The notes under the pieces are model-generated. The model saw only the letters and a list, made by a program, of their open reading frames with translations. It made no database searches and was not told the DNA's origin. The translations under genes were made by a program, and so were the position numbers. From NCBI RefSeq assembly GCF_018131185.1, contig NZ_JAFCJE010000001.1:834001-898000 (forward strand): 64,000 bases of DNA. Reading direction: 5' to 3'. Within the stretch, counting starts at the first letter, position 1. Each line of letters starts with the position of its first letter. This DNA comes from Bradyrhizobium diazoefficiens. Its GTDB lineage: Bacteria; Pseudomonadota; Alphaproteobacteria; Rhizobiales; Xanthobacteraceae. Shown in pieces: positions 26,804-36,917 of this stretch.

Positions 26804-27187
26804 TCACTTCGACAGCGAGGCCACTGCCTCGATCTCGATCAGCATCTTCGGATCGGGCAGGGCCTGCACCACGCACGTGGTGCGCGCGGGGTAGGGCGGC
26901 GGGCCGAAGGCGCCGGCATAGAGCGCGTTCATGGCGGCAACGTCCGTGGCGCGGGTCAGAAGCACGTTGACCTTGGCGAGGTCGGCCGTGGTGGCGCCGG
27001 CCTCGCCCAGCACGCGGCGGATGTTGACGACGACATTGGCGAACTGCGCCTCGAAACCATCCGGCAGCGCGCCGTTCTCATCGAAGCCGGGAATGCCGGA
27101 GACGAACAGGAGATCGCCGACGCGCGTCGCAAAGGACAGCGGCGGCGCCTTGACGTGCGGCGGGGGCGCGAAATGCTGGATCGGCAT
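26804..27187 (-). CDS. RidA-family protein (enamine/imine deaminase)
   Basis: Product of 127 residues of the YjgF/YER057c/UK114 family. Arg102 in YPARTTCVV binds the carboxylate of the substrate in active RidA proteins, and the family tail PDPKMLIEIEAVA is intact. Such proteins hydrolyse reactive enamines/imines formed by PLP enzymes. The insert FVSGIPGFDENGALPDGFE is typical of the longer subgroup rather than RidA proper, so the exact substrate is open. It is transcribed alone. Confidence 0.85.
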   Translation of the reverse strand: MPIQHFAPPPHVKAPPLSFATRVGDLLFVSGIPGFDENGALPDGFEAQFANVVVNIRRVLGEAGATTADLAKVNVLLTRATDVAAMNALYAGAFGPPPYPARTTCVVQALPDPKMLIEIEAVASLSK

Positions 27188-27640
27188 GGGATCACCTCGA
27201 AGACGGTCGTGGACGCGGCAAGCGTAGCGGCAGGCGAGGGCGGCTCAAACCAAAAAATGCGAAAACAACCCCATGCACAGTAGGGATGAGGTGGAAATCG
27301 TTGGGGTTTTTGAGGTTCGGGAAGGGCGAAAATGATCGTTTGCTTCGCCGGGCAAAACACGGGCATGATGGGATGATGCGGTTGCCTGGGCTTCCGCTAA
27401 AAGCTCCACTGTCATGCCCCGGCTTTGACCGGGGCATCCAGTACGTTGCAGCCTCTCGGTTCGATCACTGCTGTCTCGGAGACTGGATCGCCCGGTCAAG
27501 CCGGGCGATGAGAGTTGAATGCTTGGCGACGAGCGCGCCCCACGCCTCATCCATCATGTTGCCGCCCTGATACATCAAGTACATTCCCTTCGTCTGATTC
27601 GAATCCTTCCCCCCCAAGAAAAACAGCCCCGGAGACACTC
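27188..27640. other. Intergenic stretch, one repeat, no gene
   Basis: I see no gene here. 27188-27410 contains short A-rich runs and fragments that look like another decayed dispersed sequence. 27411-27511 is a REP-like doublet (listed separately). 27512-27640 is the leader of the next gene, with GGAGACACTC before its ATG. Confidence 0.5.
27411..27511. repeat. REP-like doublet (family B), diverged copy
   Basis: The left hairpin GCCCCGGCTTTGACCGGGGC is bounded by GTCAT and ATCCAGTA. The right end has the CGCCCGGTCAAGCCGGGCG hairpin and ends GATGAGA. Here both ends carry CCGG-type hairpins, unlike the other copies. Confidence 0.75.
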
Positions 27641-28075
27641 ATGAAGCTCGCATCCACCTTCCGCGCCGCGCTGGTTGCCATTGCCGCCCTGGCCGGGCTC
27701 TCGACTTCGGCGGTGGCCGACGGCGGCACGGTGACGCTGACGATCTACAAGGCGGGCTGGATCATCGGCGGATCCGGCGGCTCGGGCGTCCTCAACTTCC
27801 GCGGCCGCTCCTACGGGCTGTCCACCGGCGGGCTCGACTACGGCCTCGTGTTCGGCGGCTCGAAGACCGTGCTGCGCGGCCGCGTCTCCAACATCAACCG
27901 TCCCTCCGACGTCGCCGGCGTCTACGGCGCCGCCGGTGCCGGCATCGCCGTCGGCTCCGGCGCCCGCGCCATCGTGCTGACCAACCAGAAGGGCGCGGTG
28001 CTGGAACTGTCGGGCAGGCAGGTCGGCCTGATGGCGAACGCGGATCTCAGCGGCCTTGCGATCACGATGCGGTAG
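27641..28075 (+). CDS. Exported glycine-rich protein, unknown function
   Basis: Product of 144 residues. The signal peptide is about residues 1-26 (KLASTFRAALVAIAALAGLSTSAVA). The mature part is rich in Gly and beta-type segments (GGTVTLTIYKAGWIIGGSGG, GVYGAAGAGIAVGSGARAIV). The latter recalls the end of the EipA/DUF1134 group, but the similarity is slight. A ribosome-binding site GGAG precedes the ATG. The frame continues open past the stop for 30 codons of protein-like sequence (28076-28168), noted as a finding. Confidence 0.65.
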   Translation: MKLASTFRAALVAIAALAGLSTSAVADGGTVTLTIYKAGWIIGGSGGSGVLNFRGRSYGLSTGGLDYGLVFGGSKTVLRGRVSNINRPSDVAGVYGAAGAGIAVGSGARAIVLTNQKGAVLELSGRQVGLMANADLSGLAITMR

Positions 28076-28178
28076 GGGCGCTTTCGCCTCGTCCGTAGTC
28101 CGCATCAGTTCACGCCCGAAGGCCTCGAACGCGCGAAGACGCTGTTCGAAAAATTGTTCGAGGAGTGAGGGCTTGCCC

Positions 28179-28724
28179 ATGACCCGCGACGAACTGGCCG
28201 CCGCCTACGCGGCGCCCGGCCGCCACTATCACAATCTCTCGCATATCGAGGATTGCCTCGCCGCGCTGGCGCGCGTCGAGGGTCTCTCGGCCGTCGAGCG
28301 CGAGACGCTGTCGGAGGCGATCTGGTGGCACGATGTCGTCTACGACCCGACCCGGTCGGACAATGAGGAGCGCAGCGCGGAGCTCGCCGAGCAGCACGTC
28401 CGCGCCGAGCTTCGCCAGGAGATCGGCCGCCTGATCCGCCTGACGAGAACGCACGACGTTGGCGCCGGCGATCGCCTCGGGGCGATCCTGATCTCGATCG
28501 ACCTCAGCATTCTCGGCGCCGAGCCGGCGCGCTACGATGCCTATGCCGCTGCGATCCGCCGTGAATTCATCCATGTCGGCGAGAACGACTATCGCGTCGG
28601 CCGCGGCCGCGTGCTCCGCCATTTCGCGGCACGCGAGGTGATCTTTCCCGATCCGGACTTCGCCGCGACCTTCGACCGCCAGGCGCGTGCCAACCTCGCG
28701 CGCGAGCTGGCGTCGCTGAGCTGA
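28179..28724 (+). CDS. Predicted metal-dependent HD-domain phosphohydrolase
   Basis: Product of 181 residues. Metal-site residues are His16, His18 and His22 (GRHYHNLSHIED) and the His51-Asp52 pair (IWWHDVVYDP), followed by DNEERSAELA, the order found in the family often annotated as predicted metal-dependent HD superfamily phosphohydrolase. The substrate is unknown, possibly a nucleotide or a modified RNA end. It begins shortly after a GGAG in the preceding open stretch and stops four bases before the converging GST gene. Confidence 0.8.
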   Translation: MTRDELAAAYAAPGRHYHNLSHIEDCLAALARVEGLSAVERETLSEAIWWHDVVYDPTRSDNEERSAELAEQHVRAELRQEIGRLIRLTRTHDVGAGDRLGAILISIDLSILGAEPARYDAYAAAIRREFIHVGENDYRVGRGRVLRHFAAREVIFPDPDFAATFDRQARANLARELASLS

Positions 28725-28728
28725 GCGG

Positions 28729-29388
28729 CTACCCCGCCTGCGAACGGGCCGCGGTGTTGAGCACCGCAAGCTGCGCGTCGAAGGCACGCTTGAAGGCCGG
28801 CCGCGCCTCGCCGCGGGCGACATAGGCGGCGATGGCGGGATGCTCATCGAGCAGGCCGGACGTATTCAGCCGGCGCAGCACCGTCACCATCATGAGATCG
28901 CCGGCACTGAACGCGCCGTCGAGCCAGTCGGCACCCTTGATGTGACGGGAGAGTTCGCCGAGCCTGACGCGGACGCGATCCTGCAACATCGGCAGCCGCT
29001 CCGCGTACCAGCTCCTGTCGCGTTCGAGCAGCATGGCCATGCCGAGCTCGACGATCGGCGGCTCCATTGTGCTGAGCGCGGCGAACATCCACGCGATCGC
29101 GCGGGCGCGCGCATTCGGCTCGATCGGCAGAAGCCCGGCATGACGTTCTGCGATATGCAGCACGATCGCGCCGGACTCGAACAGCGCGAGATCGCCGTCC
29201 TCATAGGTCGGGATCTGCCCGAACGGATGCAGCGCGCGATGCGCGGGCGCCTTCATCGCGGCGAACGACACGAGCCGGACGTCATAGGGCTGCCCGACCT
29301 CTTCCAGCGCCCAGCGCACGCGCATGTCGCGGGCCTGCCCGCGGCCGCGATCGGGCGAGGATTCGAAGGCGGTGATGGTGGGAGGCAT
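28729..29388 (-). CDS. Glutathione S-transferase family protein
   Basis: Product of 219 residues. The thioredoxin-like N-terminal domain covers about residues 1-85 (ITAFESSPDRGRGQARDMRV; the FGQIPTYEDGDLALFESGAI segment holds the cis-Pro and the ESGAI glutathione site). The all-helical domain follows to the end with the N-capping SAGDLMMV motif. Catalytic Ser9 or Ser10 is likely. Start at ATG 29388 after CCGGAGCC; an ATG seven codons upstream is an alternative. The substrate is unknown. Confidence 0.85.
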   Translation of the reverse strand: MPPTITAFESSPDRGRGQARDMRVRWALEEVGQPYDVRLVSFAAMKAPAHRALHPFGQIPTYEDGDLALFESGAIVLHIAERHAGLLPIEPNARARAIAWMFAALSTMEPPIVELGMAMLLERDRSWYAERLPMLQDRVRVRLGELSRHIKGADWLDGAFSAGDLMMVTVLRRLNTSGLLDEHPAIAAYVARGEARPAFKRAFDAQLAVLNTAARSQAG

Positions 29389-29462
29389 TGGAGGCTCCGG
29401 GGTGATCATTTCCAGGACGAACGACGGATGCGGTCGCCGACAGACTGTGTGCGAAATATCGG

Positions 29463-29612
29463 TGGTGGCGTGCCCCGGACGCAGTGCAGCGCGCCCCTGG
29501 CGATGCGAAGCATCGTCCAGTGCGGCGCGATGCGCTGCAGAGCCGGGGCCCATGACGAATGCGTGCCGGAGCTTCTGGGTCCCGGGTCTGCGCTACGCTT
29601 GCCCGGGACACG
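29463..29612. repeat. Dispersed repeat, GTGCCCCGGACGC family plus a second palindrome
   Basis: The left end TGGCGTGCCCCGGACGCAGTG matches the repeat at 23233. Its right arm is at 29537-29559 (GCAGAGCCGGGGCCCATGACG), followed by a smaller palindrome GTCCCGGGTCTGCGCTACGC..CCCGGGAC. Confidence 0.6.
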
Positions 29613-29640
29613 AGAGCAGACGCAATCCGGCAGTCGCCGT

Positions 29641-30177
29641 TCAGGGTGCGCGACCAATCCACGCCGCAAGCTCGCGCCACGGCTCCAGCGTCCAATGCCC
29701 GGACGCTGCTCCGGATGGCGACGGCAGCACGAATATCTCGGGCAGACTCTCCTCTCGCGGCTGCCGCCCCAGCGCAATCGCAGCTGACGGCCTGCTATAA
29801 AACAAGCTCGCGGCCTTCTTGCTCGTGAACGCAATCGTCCGCGGCCGATATTTTTCCATCTTCGCCCTGAACCCCGGCACGTCGATCGCCTCCGCCGCTA
29901 TCTGGTGATCCATCCCGGCGCCGGTCTTGGAGAGATCAGTGAACCCGATACCAAGCGCGATCAGCTCCGCGAACTCGCTCGGCTGATAGCGCCGCGGCGT
30001 GATCCCGGCCTCATGGATCGCGCGCCAGAAGCGGTTGCCGGGATGGGCGTAGTAGTGCCCGAGCTCGGCGGAGCGCGTCGAGGCGGCGGTGCCGACGAAG
30101 ACGAGGCGGAGGTTGGGGCGGAGCTGGTCGGGGAGGTGGTGGGGGCGAGCCGCCCGCGTCTCAAAATGATCAACCAC
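29641..30177 (-). CDS. Mismatch-specific (G:T/U) DNA glycosylase, MUG/TDG-like
   Basis: Product of 178 residues from a GTG start preceded by AAAGGATGGGG. Uracil-DNA glycosylase fold: the active-site loop is VFVGTAAST (GTAAS in place of the Mug GINP), followed by YAHPGNRFWRA, which is conserved in the Mug/TDG-like branch, and a later LPSPSGAA intercalation loop. It would excise mispaired uracil or thymine in base-excision repair. The ORF is open further upstream (to a TTG at 30228) with arginine-rich residues judged non-coding. Confidence 0.8.
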   Translation of the reverse strand: MVDHFETRAARPHHLPDQLRPNLRLVFVGTAASTRSAELGHYYAHPGNRFWRAIHEAGITPRRYQPSEFAELIALGIGFTDLSKTGAGMDHQIAAEAIDVPGFRAKMEKYRPRTIAFTSKKAASLFYSRPSAAIALGRQPREESLPEIFVLPSPSGAASGHWTLEPWRELAAWIGRAP

Positions 30178-30228
30178 TCGACCCCATCCTTTAGCAAATG
30201 CGCGTCTGCTGATCCTGAGCGCGCGCAA

Positions 30229-30909
30229 CTACCTCTCTCGCCTCGAAACGTAATCTTCCTTCTTGTTCCGGTTCCGTATCATAGGAATATCAACGCCAAC
30301 TCCCAATCGAATTTCTTCAAGATACTTGGAGCGATATGGGCTGTCGTGCAATGTCGGGGCATCGGGCGTAATTGCAGCTGCTTCCGATTGTATAGCGTGT
30401 CGAAGCGATTGAAAAACTATGTCTATCGCCTGTTTCGCCTTCTGCCGATCATCTTGAGTTGGTTTCAGGCTATAATGCACCGATCGGCTAATATCGATGA
30501 TGTCGCGAACTTGCTCAAAGGGGTAATAGCCTTTTGAGTTTCGGCCAATGCGCCCGACGTTGCAGTAAATGAGCCGAAATGTATCCATGGAAGTCGAGAG
30601 ACCGTAAAAGCCTTTCAAGTAGTCGTCTTCAGTGGGCGTGGATTTTTCGCAGTATATGAAGAAGTCGGATTTCGCTTTGACAATTCCGTTCCACCAGCCG
30701 CGAAGTTCATCAACGAACTTTCCGCGTTGTTGGAAGACAAATGCAAGATAAGCAGCAAAGATCAAAGCGAACAGAGTTGCGTTATTTCCAACGAACGTCG
30801 TTGTGTTGAGAGGATACTTTGCGAAGTATTCGGCGAAAGAAACCGCCAGAATTGTTACCACCAAGATCGCTGCAGCAATCAGCCTTGTTCGCAGCCTATG
30901 ATTAGTCAC
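30229..30909 (-). CDS. AT-rich two-helix membrane protein, unknown function
   Basis: Product of 226 residues. Two membrane helices lie near the N-terminus (LIAAAILVVTILAVSFAEYF and NATLFALIFAAYLAFVF). A soluble helical domain of about 160 residues follows with conserved-looking FVDELRGWWNGIVKAKSDF, LSTSMDTFRLIYCNVG and YYPFEQVRDIID blocks. I remember similar uncharacterised proteins in scattered bacteria with the same LSTxxDxxR and YPYExxKDI pattern, but no function. Base composition is visibly poorer in GC than in all neighbours, which suggests recent acquisition. Confidence 0.7.
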   Translation of the reverse strand: MTNHRLRTRLIAAAILVVTILAVSFAEYFAKYPLNTTTFVGNNATLFALIFAAYLAFVFQQRGKFVDELRGWWNGIVKAKSDFFIYCEKSTPTEDDYLKGFYGLSTSMDTFRLIYCNVGRIGRNSKGYYPFEQVRDIIDISRSVHYSLKPTQDDRQKAKQAIDIVFQSLRHAIQSEAAAITPDAPTLHDSPYRSKYLEEIRLGVGVDIPMIRNRNKKEDYVSRRER

Positions 30910-31005
30910 GCTGAACCTCCAAAATGCAAAAGTAAAAATATATCAACTTTAGATAGCTTTCCCAGTTCTCTCAACTAAAAAGAATGCAATCTGCTCAGGT
31001 ACTGA

Positions 31006-31053
31006 TACAAGCTATTCAGTGGTACAAGCCATTCAGTGGTACAAGCTATTCAG
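31006..31053. repeat. 17-bp tandem repeat, 2.8 copies
   Basis: Unit TACAAGCTATTCAGTGG, two full copies (31006-31022, 31023-31039, with one C/T difference) and a 14-base partial copy to 31053. It lies upstream of the AT-rich membrane-protein gene, in its probable promoter region. It has no spacers, so it is not CRISPR. Confidence 0.85.
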
Positions 31054-31109
31054 ATTGATGGGCTGTGGCGCGAGGCCGAGAATCGATGTTGTACGTATAG
31101 TTTGAATTG

Positions 31110-31139
31110 AAAAAGGCCGGACGTTCGCCCGGCCTTTTT
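31110..31139. terminator. Bidirectional Rho-independent terminator at the end of the thi operon
   Basis: Stem AAAAAGGCCGG / CCGGCCTTTTT with an 8-base loop, giving a T-run on both strands. It is 33 bp beyond the thiC stop codon on the minus strand. Confidence 0.9.
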
Positions 31140-31172
31140 GCAATTGACTTCAGCGGAAAGGTGTAACGGATC

Positions 31173-33083
<1,911 letters not shown>

Positions 33084-33204
33084 TTACAGGGCGTCGTTCC
33101 GGACGGACCGCATTGCGGTCCGATCCGGAACCTCGATGTTATTGAGCGAGATTCCGGGTTCACGCTTCGCGTGCCCCGGAATGACGCCGGTGGGTAGGCT
33201 CGCT

Positions 33205-33304
33205 GTCATCCCCGCGAAAGCGGGGATCCAGTATTCCAGAGACCGTAGTGAGCTACGGAGAAGCCGCGGCGTACTGGATCGCCCGGTCAAGCCGGGCGAT
33301 GACA
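33205..33304. repeat. REP-like doublet (family B) between thiE and thiC
   Basis: A 100-bp unit: the left hairpin CCCCGCGAAAGCGGGG within GTCAT..ATCCAGTA, and the right end TACTGGATCGCCCGGTCAAG leading to GCCGGGCGATGACA. A CCCCGGAATGAC-family half element precedes it at about 33147-33184. It lies inside the transcribed thi operon. Confidence 0.85.
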
Positions 33305-33334
33305 TTGGAGGGAGGGGTGAGAGCACCGAGTGCA

Positions 33335-33940
33335 TCACGCCGCCTCCTCCAAGCTGAGCCATTGCCGAACCCGCGCATCGGGGTCGGCGTTTTGCGTGAC
33401 ATCGGAGACCACCGCGATCGAATCCGCGCCCGCGGCAAAAATCTCCGCGGCGTGCTCGAACTTGATGCCGCCGATCGCGACCAGCGGGATCGATCCGATG
33501 CGCTGCTTCCATTCGGTGATCTTCGGAATACCCTGCGGCTCGAAGCGCATGGACTTCAGCGTGGTGAAGAAGATCGGGCCGAGCGCGACGTAATCGGGCT
33601 TTGCGGCCAGCGCGGTTTCAAGCTCGGCATCGTCATGGGTGGAGATGCCGAGGGACAGGCCGGCCTCGCGGATCGCCTTGAGGTCGGCATCGGCAAGATC
33701 CTCCTGGCCGAGATGCAGATATTTGGCGCCGGCGACGATCGCGGCGCGCCAATAGTCGTTCACGACCAGCTTGGCTTGGGTGCCTTCGGTGATCGCCAGC
33801 GCATCGGTGACCATCTGCAGGGCCTGCCCGTCGTCGAGCTCCTTGGCGCGCAGCTGGATGGTGCCGACGCCGAGCTTGGTCAGGCGCTCGACCCACGCAA
33901 GGCTGTCGACGACGGGATAGAATCGATCAGGATACGGCAT
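33335..33940 (-). CDS. thiE: Thiamine phosphate synthase ThiE
   Basis: Product of 201 residues joining HMP pyrophosphate and the thiazole phosphate to make thiamine phosphate. TIM-barrel signatures in order: [15 protein letters not shown] (substrate Lys and Arg), [33 protein letters not shown], and [26 protein letters not shown] with the phosphate-binding glycines. Start at ATG 33940, overlapping the thiG end by 14 bases, which indicates translational coupling. Confidence 0.93.
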   Translation of the reverse strand: MPYPDRFYPVVDSLAWVERLTKLGVGTIQLRAKELDDGQALQMVTDALAITEGTQAKLVVNDYWRAAIVAGAKYLHLGQEDLADADLKAIREAGLSLGISTHDDAELETALAAKPDYVALGPIFFTTLKSMRFEPQGIPKITEWKQRIGSIPLVAIGGIKFEHAAEIFAAGADSIAVVSDVTQNADPDARVRQWLSLEEAA

Positions 33941-34709
33941 GCCAGAACGGGGTCCCAACGACAGGGGTGGAGGGGGAGGCGAAGTCGCGGGCGTTCATCA
34001 GCCCGGCCTCATAAGCGGTGCGGCCGGCCTCAATACCGAGGCGGAAGGCGTTGGCCATTGCGACGGGATCTGCGGCCTTGGCGATCGCGGTGTTGAGCAG
34101 CACGGCGTCATAGCCGAGCTCCAGCGCCTGCGCGGCGTGGCTGGGCGCTCCCAGGCCGGCGTCGACCACCAGCGTGATGTCGGGCAGCCGGTCGCGCAGC
34201 AGTTTCAGCGCATCGCGATTGGTGATGCCTTTCGCGCTGCCGATGGGGGCGGCCCACGGCATCACCACCTTGCAGCCGGCGTCGACGAGGCGGTTCGCAA
34301 CCGAGAGATCCTCGGTGCAATAGGGGAATACTTCAAAGCCGTCCTTGATCAGGATGCTTGCTGCTTCGACCAGGCCGACCACGTCGGGCTGCAGCGTGTC
34401 GTTGTCGGCGATGACTTCGAGCTTGATCCAGGTCGTGCCGAACAATTCGCGGGCGAGCTTGGCGGTGGTCACCGCTTCGCGCACCGTGCGGCAGCCGGCG
34501 GTGTTCGGCAGCACGGTGACGTCGAGCTCGCGGATCAGATTCCAGAACGCGTCGCCAGTCTTGCCGCCGGCGGATTCGCGCCGCAGCGACACCGTGACGA
34601 TGTTGGAGCCGGAGGCGCGGATCGCGGACTGCATGATTGCAGGCGAAGGATAGAGCGCGCTGCCGATCAGGAGGCGCGAGGCGAAGGTCTTGCCGTAGAA
34701 GGTCACCAT
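33927..34709 (-). CDS. thiG: Thiazole synthase ThiG
   Basis: Product of 260 residues that condenses DXP, dehydroglycine and sulfur from ThiS thiocarboxylate to form the thiazole ring. The Schiff-base lysine is in [11 protein letters not shown]. Other conserved parts are [37 protein letters not shown] and [20 protein letters not shown]. The start is [11 protein letters not shown], ten bases after AAGGAG. A REP-like doublet (34755-34854) separates it from thiS on the same transcript. Confidence 0.95.
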   Translation of the reverse strand: MVTFYGKTFASRLLIGSALYPSPAIMQSAIRASGSNIVTVSLRRESAGGKTGDAFWNLIRELDVTVLPNTAGCRTVREAVTTAKLARELFGTTWIKLEVIADNDTLQPDVVGLVEAASILIKDGFEVFPYCTEDLSVANRLVDAGCKVVMPWAAPIGSAKGITNRDALKLLRDRLPDITLVVDAGLGAPSHAAQALELGYDAVLLNTAIAKAADPVAMANAFRLGIEAGRTAYEAGLMNARDFASPSTPVVGTPFWHAVS

Positions 34710-34754
34710 GTGGAAGGTGTCTCCTTGAAGAATGGTGTCAGCCAAAACGAAGCT

Positions 34755-34854
34755 GTCATCCCCGCGAAGGCGGGGATCCAGTACGCCGGGGCCATCCGGC
34801 TGGAAACGTGAAGCCGCGGCGTACTGGATCGCCCGGTCAAGCCGGGCGATGACA
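34755..34854. repeat. REP-like doublet (family B) between thiS and thiG
   Basis: A 100-bp copy nearly identical in its ends to the copy at 33205: left CCCCGCGAAGGCGGGG hairpin, right TACTGGATCGCCCGGTCAAG with GCCGGGCGATGACA. The middle differs (ACGCCGGGGCCATCCGGC). It sits between genes of one operon and must be transcribed. Confidence 0.88.
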
Positions 34855-34880
34855 GCGGAGTGTTTGGTGAGAGCATCACC

Positions 34881-35078
34881 TCACCCTCCCTGCCGCGGCG
34901 TGATGATCTCGATCTCGTCGCCGGCCTTCAGTGCCGTCTCGGCCCAGCGGCTTTTCGGCACGACGTCGTAGTTCAGCGCGATGGCGAAATGGGTGCCCTC
35001 GTAGTCGAGCTCGGTGAGCAGCGCGTCGACGCTGGCCGCGCTGATCTCCCGCGCCTCGCCGTTGACGATCACGCGCAT
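34881..35078 (-). CDS. thiS: Sulfur carrier protein ThiS
   Basis: Ubiquitin-fold protein of 65 residues ending in Gly-Gly (ITPRQGG), the site adenylated and converted to a thiocarboxylate. The start MRVIVNGEAREI and the EIEIITPRQGG end are family-typical. It overlaps the thiO stop by 10 bases. It hands sulfur to ThiG, encoded next. No thiF is in the window; the activating enzyme must be elsewhere. Confidence 0.93.
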   Translation of the reverse strand: MRVIVNGEAREISAASVDALLTELDYEGTHFAIALNYDVVPKSRWAETALKAGDEIEIITPRQGG

Positions 35079-36091
35079 TGCATCACCTCGTTGTCGATCT
35101 GGCCGCGCTCGACATAGGCGAGCGTCAGCTCGGCGAGCGCGGGCGCGATCAGGAAGCCGTGGCGGTAGAGACCGTTGACGGTGATCCTGCGGCCGCGGAT
35201 GCCGATGCGCGGCAAATTGTCGGGAAAAGCAGGACGAAGCCCGGAGCCGAATTCGACGATGCGGGCCTCGCCGAACGCGGGGTGCACGGTGTAAGCCGCG
35301 CCGAGCAGCTCCAGCGCGGAGCGGACGCTGACGCCGGTGTCCTCGGCCTCGATCGAGGTCGCGCCCAGCATGAACAGATTGTCCTCGCGCGGGATCACGT
35401 AGAGCGGCCAGCGCGGATGCATCAGCCGCACCGGGCGTGCAAGCTGCACCTCGTCGGTCTCGATCAGGATCATCTCGCCCTTGACGCCGCGAAGCTCCGG
35501 CTGTTCGTCGCGCGCGCCGAGGCCGCGGCAGTCGATCACGATGCCGTCAGGGTCCTTTGCGAGATCGTCGACGGTGACGTCGCTTTCGAACTTGATGGTG
35601 CCGCCGGCGGCGCGGATGCGCTCGTGCAGCTGCGGCAGCACGCGGCGCGGCTCGACATGGCCCTCGGCCGGGAAGAACAGCGCGTCACGGAAGCGGCCCT
35701 CCAGCGACGGCTCGAGCGCGGCGAGGCTAGCTGCGTCGAGCCGGCGGTGGTCCTCGGTCATGCGGGCAAAGCGCTCGAAATCGCTGCGTTCGCGCGGATG
35801 GGCGACGACGAGGGAGCCGTTGAACGGCGTGTCGGGTAGCTCGCGCCGCCAGATGTCCAGCGAGCGCAGCCCCAGGCGGCTGATGATGGGTTCGGCGACC
35901 TCGGCCTCGCAATAGGGCGCGAGCATGCCGCCGGCCCAATGGCTGGTGGCGTCCGTCATCGCCTCGTCACCGCGCTCGTGCAAGGTCACGGCATGGCCGG
36001 CCTGTGCGAACAGCAGCGCCTGCCAGGCGCCCGCAATGCCTGCGCCGATGATGGATACCGGTGAATCCGGTCGCTTGGTCGTCTGCAACAT
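35069..36091 (-). CDS. thiO: Glycine oxidase ThiO
   Basis: FAD-dependent amine oxidase of 340 residues making iminoglycine (dehydroglycine) for thiazole synthesis in aerobes. The Rossmann motif GAGIAG is at residues 17-22, followed by the LHERG acidic strand end and SHWAGGMLAPYCEAE, typical of ThiO/DadA-like enzymes. PRIGIRGRRITVNGLYRHGFLIAPAL closes the FAD domain. It is the first gene of the operon and directly follows the TPP riboswitch. Confidence 0.92.
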   Translation of the reverse strand: MLQTTKRPDSPVSIIGAGIAGAWQALLFAQAGHAVTLHERGDEAMTDATSHWAGGMLAPYCEAEVAEPIISRLGLRSLDIWRRELPDTPFNGSLVVAHPRERSDFERFARMTEDHRRLDAASLAALEPSLEGRFRDALFFPAEGHVEPRRVLPQLHERIRAAGGTIKFESDVTVDDLAKDPDGIVIDCRGLGARDEQPELRGVKGEMILIETDEVQLARPVRLMHPRWPLYVIPREDNLFMLGATSIEAEDTGVSVRSALELLGAAYTVHPAFGEARIVEFGSGLRPAFPDNLPRIGIRGRRITVNGLYRHGFLIAPALAELTLAYVERGQIDNEVMQCA

Positions 36092-36095
36092 CCCT

Positions 36096-36213
36096 GTCCC
36101 TTCGCCGGCATGACCCGGATCAGGTTCAAAGGGTCACCGCGGTCCTGGCAAGCCGGTCGATCGGCATTGCCCATTTAGCGGTATCTCAGCTCCTCCTCGG
36201 AGCACCCCTCGGA
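36096..36213 (-). promoter_or_regulatory. TPP riboswitch (THI element)
   Basis: Read on the minus strand it has the aptamer landmarks in order: GAGGGGTGCTCC (P2 side), CTGAGATACCGC, ACCCTTTGAACCTGATCC, then GGGTCATGCCGGCGAAGGGA just before the thiO start. The pairing GGGG/CCCT-type P1 and the CUGAGA bulge are conserved. The closing helix reaches into the ribosome-binding region of thiO, so control is probably by blocking translation when thiamine pyrophosphate is bound. Confidence 0.95.
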
Positions 36214-36267
36214 ACGGCTCTAATGTATGCCAGTGACAGGCCGTGTCAACGCGTCTGCCACAGGGCA

Positions 36268-36348
36268 GTCATTCCGGGATGGTGCGAAAGCACCAGCCCC
36301 GGAATCTCGAGATTCCGGGTTCGGTCCTGCGGACCGCCCCGGAATGAC
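36268..36348. repeat. Dispersed palindromic repeat, CCCCGGAATGAC family
   Basis: An 81-bp element with ends GTCATTCCGGGATGG and CGCCCCGGAATGAC. The inner GATTCCGGGTTCGGTCCTGC segment is shared with the copy at 3513-3616. It separates the thi riboswitch from the SLT gene. Confidence 0.8.
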
Positions 36349-36353
36349 ATCGG

Positions 36354-36917
36354 TTAGTGGGGAACCTGCGCCCGCGCATTGCGGACGCGTTGCGCCAGCT
36401 TGCGCTGCGGCGGTGCGCCGAACATCGGTTGCGGATTGCCGTTCGGCTCCAGCCAAGGCTGGCCCATGCTGCTCTGGCCCATATCGGTCGCGCCCATATT
36501 GGCGAACTGCTGCGTTTCCTGCCGCTGCCGCTTGGCTGCGTAATAATAGCCGCCTGCGAAATAACGCACGGCCCGGGCGTGGTCGCCATTGGCGGCGCGA
36601 TAGGCGCCGGCCAGATACTTCACGGCATAGGTGAGGTTGGTGTTGGGATCGCGCAGGCCGGCGGCATCGCCGGTGTAGCCGACCCCGCGGGCGGTCGCGA
36701 GCTTGATCTGCATCATCCCGATGGTGCCGCCGCGGCCGACGAGATGGGGCTGATAGCGGCTCTCGCGCATGATCACGCGGTGCACCAGCGCTTCCGGCAC
36801 GCCGTTGGCGCGGGCATGGGCCGCGACCATCTCGGCATACTCGGCCTGGCCGGCGAATGCGGCCTGCGGCAATGTCAGTCCGGCTGCGAGCAGTGCGGCA
36901 ATGCGTAAAATTTTCAT
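36354..36917 (-). CDS. Lytic transglycosylase, SLT-domain family
   Basis: Periplasmic protein of 187 residues. The signal peptide is about 1-22 (KILRIAALLAAGLTLPQAAFA). The SLT goose-lysozyme-like domain spans about 27-130 with catalytic Glu52 in IMRESRYQPH, then TIGMMQIKLATARGVGY and NLTYAVKYLAGAYR. The C-terminal 50 residues are low-complexity, rich in Gln, Gly and Met. Start at ATG 36917; the frame is open much further upstream but lacks a signal sequence there. Confidence 0.9.
   Translation of the reverse strand: MKILRIAALLAAGLTLPQAAFAGQAEYAEMVAAHARANGVPEALVHRVIMRESRYQPHLVGRGGTIGMMQIKLATARGVGYTGDAAGLRDPNTNLTYAVKYLAGAYRAANGDHARAVRYFAGGYYYAAKRQRQETQQFANMGATDMGQSSMGQPWLEPNGNPQPMFGAPPQRKLAQRVRNARAQVPH

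Noticed and set aside
31006..31053. CRISPR-like direct repeats
   Set aside because: The copies are adjacent with no spacers, and no cas gene is nearby; this is a simple tandem repeat. The same applies to 48718-48765.
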